Shown here one piece after another: positions 6,734 through 8,320 of a stretch of DNA of 8,320 nt (position 1 is the first letter of the stretch; each line of letters starts with the position of its first letter). A model generated the notes under the pieces. The model had not been told where the DNA came from. It did not search any database and worked only from the letters and a program-made list of their open reading frames with translations. The position numbers and the translations under genes were made by a program. The stretch comes from Nocardia sp. (GTDB lineage Bacteria > Actinomycetota > Actinomycetes > Mycobacteriales > Mycobacteriaceae). The stretch is taken from contig JABFXT010000701.1 of the NCBI GenBank assembly GCA_013361595.1, forward strand, positions 1 through 8,320, given 5' to 3'.

Positions 6734-6961
6734 CTACCGGCGCGTCGCGCGCCAGCGGCCGGTGGTCCACAGCAGCGCGCCCACGGCAGCACCCGACAGC
6801 ACCGCGACCTGCGCCGAACCGAGGACCACGGCCAGAGCCAGGAAGACGAGCAACCCCGCGCCGAGCGCCTCCAGCTTGTACACCGGCCAGCGCGACCCCG
6901 CGATATCGACGACCGCCGCGCCGCGAACGGCGTGCGGAACGGTGAGAGGGGAGGCGGTCAT
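6734..6961 (-). CDS. Small two-helix membrane protein of unknown function
   Basis: This is a 75-residue protein. The first 30 residues are polar and include the basic K29. Two hydrophobic segments follow, about 31-48 (LEALGAGLLVFLALAVVLG) and 51-66 (QVAVLSGAAVGALLW), with a short turn between them. The end is strongly basic (GRWRATRR). By the positive-inside rule both ends would be cytoplasmic. I do not recognise a family. Supporting points are the ATG at 6961-6959, a TANNNT -10 box at leaderless spacing, and a hairpin after the stop. It is divergent from the F420 oxidoreductase gene. A function cannot be given. Confidence 0.72.
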   Translation of the reverse strand: MTASPLTVPHAVRGAAVVDIAGSRWPVYKLEALGAGLLVFLALAVVLGSAQVAVLSGAAVGALLWTTGRWRATRR

Positions 6962-6967
6962 TGCTTC

Positions 6968-6997
6968 AGGCTACCCGTAACAGCAGTGTTCGGTCCA
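6968..6997 (-). promoter_or_regulatory. Possible promoter of the small membrane protein gene
   Basis: On the minus strand, TGGACC (6997-6992, four of six matches to TTGACA) and TAGCCT (6973-6968, TANNNT form) are 18 bp apart. The -10 box ends six bases before the A of the start codon at 6961, so a leaderless message is likely. The -35 box lies inside the palindrome at 6988-7003. Confidence 0.42.
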
Positions 6998-7003
6998 TCG
7001 AAC
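6988..7003. promoter_or_regulatory. Operator-like palindrome in the divergent region
   Basis: GTTCG-GTCCAT-CGAAC is a perfect inverted repeat with 5-bp arms and a 6-bp spacer. It covers the possible -35 box of the membrane protein gene and lies 123 nt upstream of the ddn-like start. Its half-sites are in reverse order to the SOS (LexA) box CGAAC-N4-GTTCG, so it is not a LexA site. The binding protein is unknown. Confidence 0.4.
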
Positions 7004-7028
7004 TTTTGTCTTCCCGCACACATGTTCC

Positions 7029-7114
7029 GCCGGGGCGACCGGCCCCGGCCAGCACGCCGGACCGCTGATCGCACCAGGTCGGAGCGGCCGGGGAACAAGT
7101 GACCCCGCTCGGGG
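7029..7114 (+). other. Run of three stem-loops ahead of the ddn-like gene
   Basis: Three GC-rich inverted repeats follow one another. The first has 8-bp perfect arms at 7029-7036 and 7042-7049 with a 5-nt loop. The second has 9-bp arms at 7057-7066 and 7083-7091, with A7061 bulged and a 16-nt loop. The third is short, CCCC-GCTC-GGGG at 7103-7114. The last ends 12 nt before the ATG at 7127. If transcription starts upstream of 7029 this would be a structured leader. No convincing + strand promoter is visible, and GC-rich DNA forms such repeats by chance more often. Confidence 0.35.
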
Positions 7115-7126
7115 CGTTTCCGAGAC

Positions 7127-7561
7127 ATGCCATTGACCGGAGAGTACGCACCGTCCACATCCGATTGGGCCCGTGAACAGGCCGAGAAGATCGAACAGTC
7201 CGGCGGTACCGAGGGCACCACCATGCAGGGCATGCCGGTAGTGGTGCTGACCACCACCGGCAACAAGACCGGAAAGCTCCGCAAGACCGCGCTCATGCGG
7301 GTCGAGCACGACGGCGAATACGCGGTCGTGGCCTCGCTGGGCGGTGCCCCGAAGCACCCCGTCTGGTACCACAACGTGGTCGCCGACCCGCATGTGGAAC
7401 TGCAGGACGGCACTGTCACCAAGGACTACACCGCCCGCGAGGTGTTCGGCGAGGAGAAGGCGCTCTGGTGGGAGCGGGCGGTCGCCGCCTACCCGCCCTA
7501 TGCCGACTATCAGCTCAAGACCGATCGCCAGATCCCGGTTTTCGTCCTCACCCCGCGCTGA
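7127..7561 (+). CDS. Ddn-family F420H2-dependent oxidoreductase (Rv1558-like)
   Basis: This 144-residue protein belongs to the deazaflavin-dependent nitroreductase (Ddn) family, split beta-barrel proteins that use reduced coenzyme F420 to reduce quinones, other activated double bonds or nitro drugs. Family signatures are [21 protein letters not shown] (38-58), the cofactor-binding core [18 protein letters not shown] (67-84), and [22 protein letters not shown] (122-143). Y122, Y125 and Y128 correspond in spacing to Y130, Y133 and Y136 of M. tuberculosis Ddn, and S70 to its S78; the position of Ddn Y65 is M57. The N-terminus [10 protein letters not shown] matches my memory of Rv1558, supporting this ATG despite a poor ribosome site. 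There is no signal peptide. ilvA follows 104 nt later on the same strand, as Rv1559 follows Rv1558. The natural substrate is unknown. Confidence 0.92.
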   Translation: MPLTGEYAPSTSDWAREQAEKIEQSGGTEGTTMQGMPVVVLTTTGNKTGKLRKTALMRVEHDGEYAVVASLGGAPKHPVWYHNVVADPHVELQDGTVTKDYTAREVFGEEKALWWERAVAAYPPYADYQLKTDRQIPVFVLTPR

Positions 7562-7627
7562 CCGACCCCGGCGCGATACCGGCGCCCGGTCCCACACCCT
7601 CGGCGATGAACGAAAACGCAGGACAGA

Positions 7628-7662
7628 GCCACCCGCCGCATGCTCCGGCAGCGGTGGGTGGC
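7628..7662 (+). promoter_or_regulatory. Very stable hairpin just before the ilvA start
   Basis: Arms 7628-7639 and 7651-7662 pair over 12 bp with one G-U (7635/7655). After a bulged A7640, TGC (7641-7643) pairs with GCA (7648-7650), closing a TCCG tetraloop in the C(UNCG)G form, a notably stable RNA loop. The hairpin ends 3 nt before the ATG at 7666 and contains the only G-rich ribosome-site candidate (GGTGGGTGG). It could end ddn-like transcription, hide the ilvA start from ribosomes, or both. No T tract follows. Confidence 0.6.
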
Positions 7663-7665
7663 AGC

Positions 7666-8320
7666 ATGGACCGGGTGTCCGATGTGCTCACTCACCTGCC
7701 AGAAGACCGTCCCGCGTTGTCCGCGGACGAGATCGACGCCGCAGCCAAACGCATCGCCGACATTATCGAGCCCACTCCCCTACAACTATGCCCGCGCCTG
7801 TCCCAGCTGACCGGCGCTCAGGTGTACCTGAAGCGCGAGGATCTCACCGTGGTGCGGTCCTACAAGCTGCGCGGCGCATACAACCTGGTGGTCCAGCTCA
7901 GTGATTCCGAACGCGCCGCCGGAGTGGTCACGGCCAGTGCCGGCAACCACGCCCAGGGCGTCGCGTTCGCATGCCGGGCCATGGGGATCACCGGCCGTAT
8001 CTACGTCCCCACCACCACCCCCAGACAGAAGCGCGACCGCATCCGGGTGCACGGCGGCGAATCCGTGGAACTGATCGCGGTGGGCGAAACCTTCGACGCC
8101 GCCGCCGCGGCCGCCGCCGCCGATGTGGAACGGACCGGAGCGACCAGGGTGCCCCCGTTCGACGACACCCGCACCGCCGCGGGTCAGGGCACCATCGCCG
8201 CGGAGATCCTGGACCAGCTCGGCGCCGCGCCGGATCTGGTGGTGGTCCCGGTCGGCGGTGGCGGATGCCTCGCCGGAATAGGCACTTACCTCCGCGAACG
8301 CGCTCCGCACACCGCGATCC
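7666..8320 (+). CDS. ilvA: Threonine dehydratase (biosynthetic), N-terminal part
   Basis: The first 218 residues are visible; the gene runs off the window. The product is a cytoplasmic fold-type II PLP enzyme that deaminates threonine to 2-oxobutanoate, the first step toward isoleucine. Landmarks are EPTPLQ, YLKREDLTVVRSYKLRGAYN with the PLP lysine K67, the substrate/cofactor loop SAGNHAQG (91-98), VPPFDD, the GQGTIAAEIL segment, and the phosphate-binding GGGGC (197-201). It resembles actinobacterial IlvA along its whole visible length. The ATG at 7666 puts 25 residues before AAKRIAD, about as in M. tuberculosis IlvA. A GTG at 7675 or an in-frame ATG at 7606 are alternatives; the latter would place the strong hairpin inside the gene. 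The C-terminal regulatory domain lies outside the window, so feedback control by isoleucine cannot be judged. Confidence 0.93.
   Translation, partial: MDRVSDVLTHLPEDRPALSADEIDAAAKRIADIIEPTPLQLCPRLSQLTGAQVYLKREDLTVVRSYKLRGAYNLVVQLSDSERAAGVVTASAGNHAQGVAFACRAMGITGRIYVPTTTPRQKRDRIRVHGGESVELIAVGETFDAAAAAAAADVERTGATRVPPFDDTRTAAGQGTIAAEILDQLGAAPDLVVVPVGGGGCLAGIGTYLRERAPHTAI

Noticed and set aside
6988..7003. An SOS (LexA) box
   Set aside because: The half-sites are GTTCG then CGAAC, the reverse of the LexA order, and the spacer is six rather than four.
5453..7102. A 549-codon open frame on the plus strand across the amidase and membrane protein genes
   Set aside because: It is antisense to the amidase, whose complete catalytic triad is clear. 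The predicted product is low-complexity and arginine/glycine rich.
7606..7665. An ilvA start 60 nt further upstream
   Set aside because: The added residues have weaker third-position GC preference and would make the N-terminus longer than in known actinobacterial IlvA. It remains possible.
7640..7760. A second frame starting at the ATG within the ilvA hairpin
   Set aside because: It overlaps ilvA in another frame and gives a motif-free, cysteine- and proline-rich product.

Overview
The window is high-GC DNA with the gene content of a mycolic-acid actinobacterium; Nocardia or a close relative fits best. The evidence is an F420-type (Ddn-like) oxidoreductase, a TreY trehalose-pathway enzyme, strong G/C preference at third codon positions, and short mRNA leaders with TANNNT-type -10 boxes. 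Gene content recalls the Mycobacterium tuberculosis segment Rv1558-Rv1568 (ddn-like, ilvA, treZ, treY, treX, bioA), but rearranged. That comparison is from memory, not from a search.

Left part (1-2532): the tail of a membrane protein (+) converges on bioA (-) across a strong inverted repeat. bioA has a clear GGAGG ribosome site and a perfect palindrome, CTTGAACACCGTTCAAG, that matches the TGAAC-N3-GTTCA type of site described for the biotin repressor BioQ. Behind it lies a MarR-family regulator (-), divergent from a cupin protein (+). Their 29-bp shared intergenic region holds a consensus-like promoter with an AAGGT-T-ACCTT palindrome in its spacer, which suggests a self-contained regulator/target pair.

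Middle (2533-6646): a 235-bp gap leads to treY (maltooligosyltrehalose synthase, 800 aa), which converges on an amidase-signature hydrolase (-). The two stop codons lie in opposite arms of one perfect 7-bp stem. Neither treZ nor treX is next to treY here.

Right part (6647-8320): a small two-helix membrane protein (-) is divergent from a Ddn-like F420 oxidoreductase (+), followed by ilvA (threonine dehydratase, +), which runs off the window. The 165-bp divergent region holds an operator-like palindrome and three successive GC-rich stem-loops ahead of the ddn-like gene. A very strong hairpin with a UNCG-type tetraloop ends three bases before the likely ilvA start.

Most genes are ordinary housekeeping or accessory metabolism. 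No mobile element, CRISPR array, tRNA or rRNA was seen. The points most worth a second look are regulatory: the BioQ-type site, the MarR/cupin switch, and the structured leaders of the ddn-like gene and ilvA.
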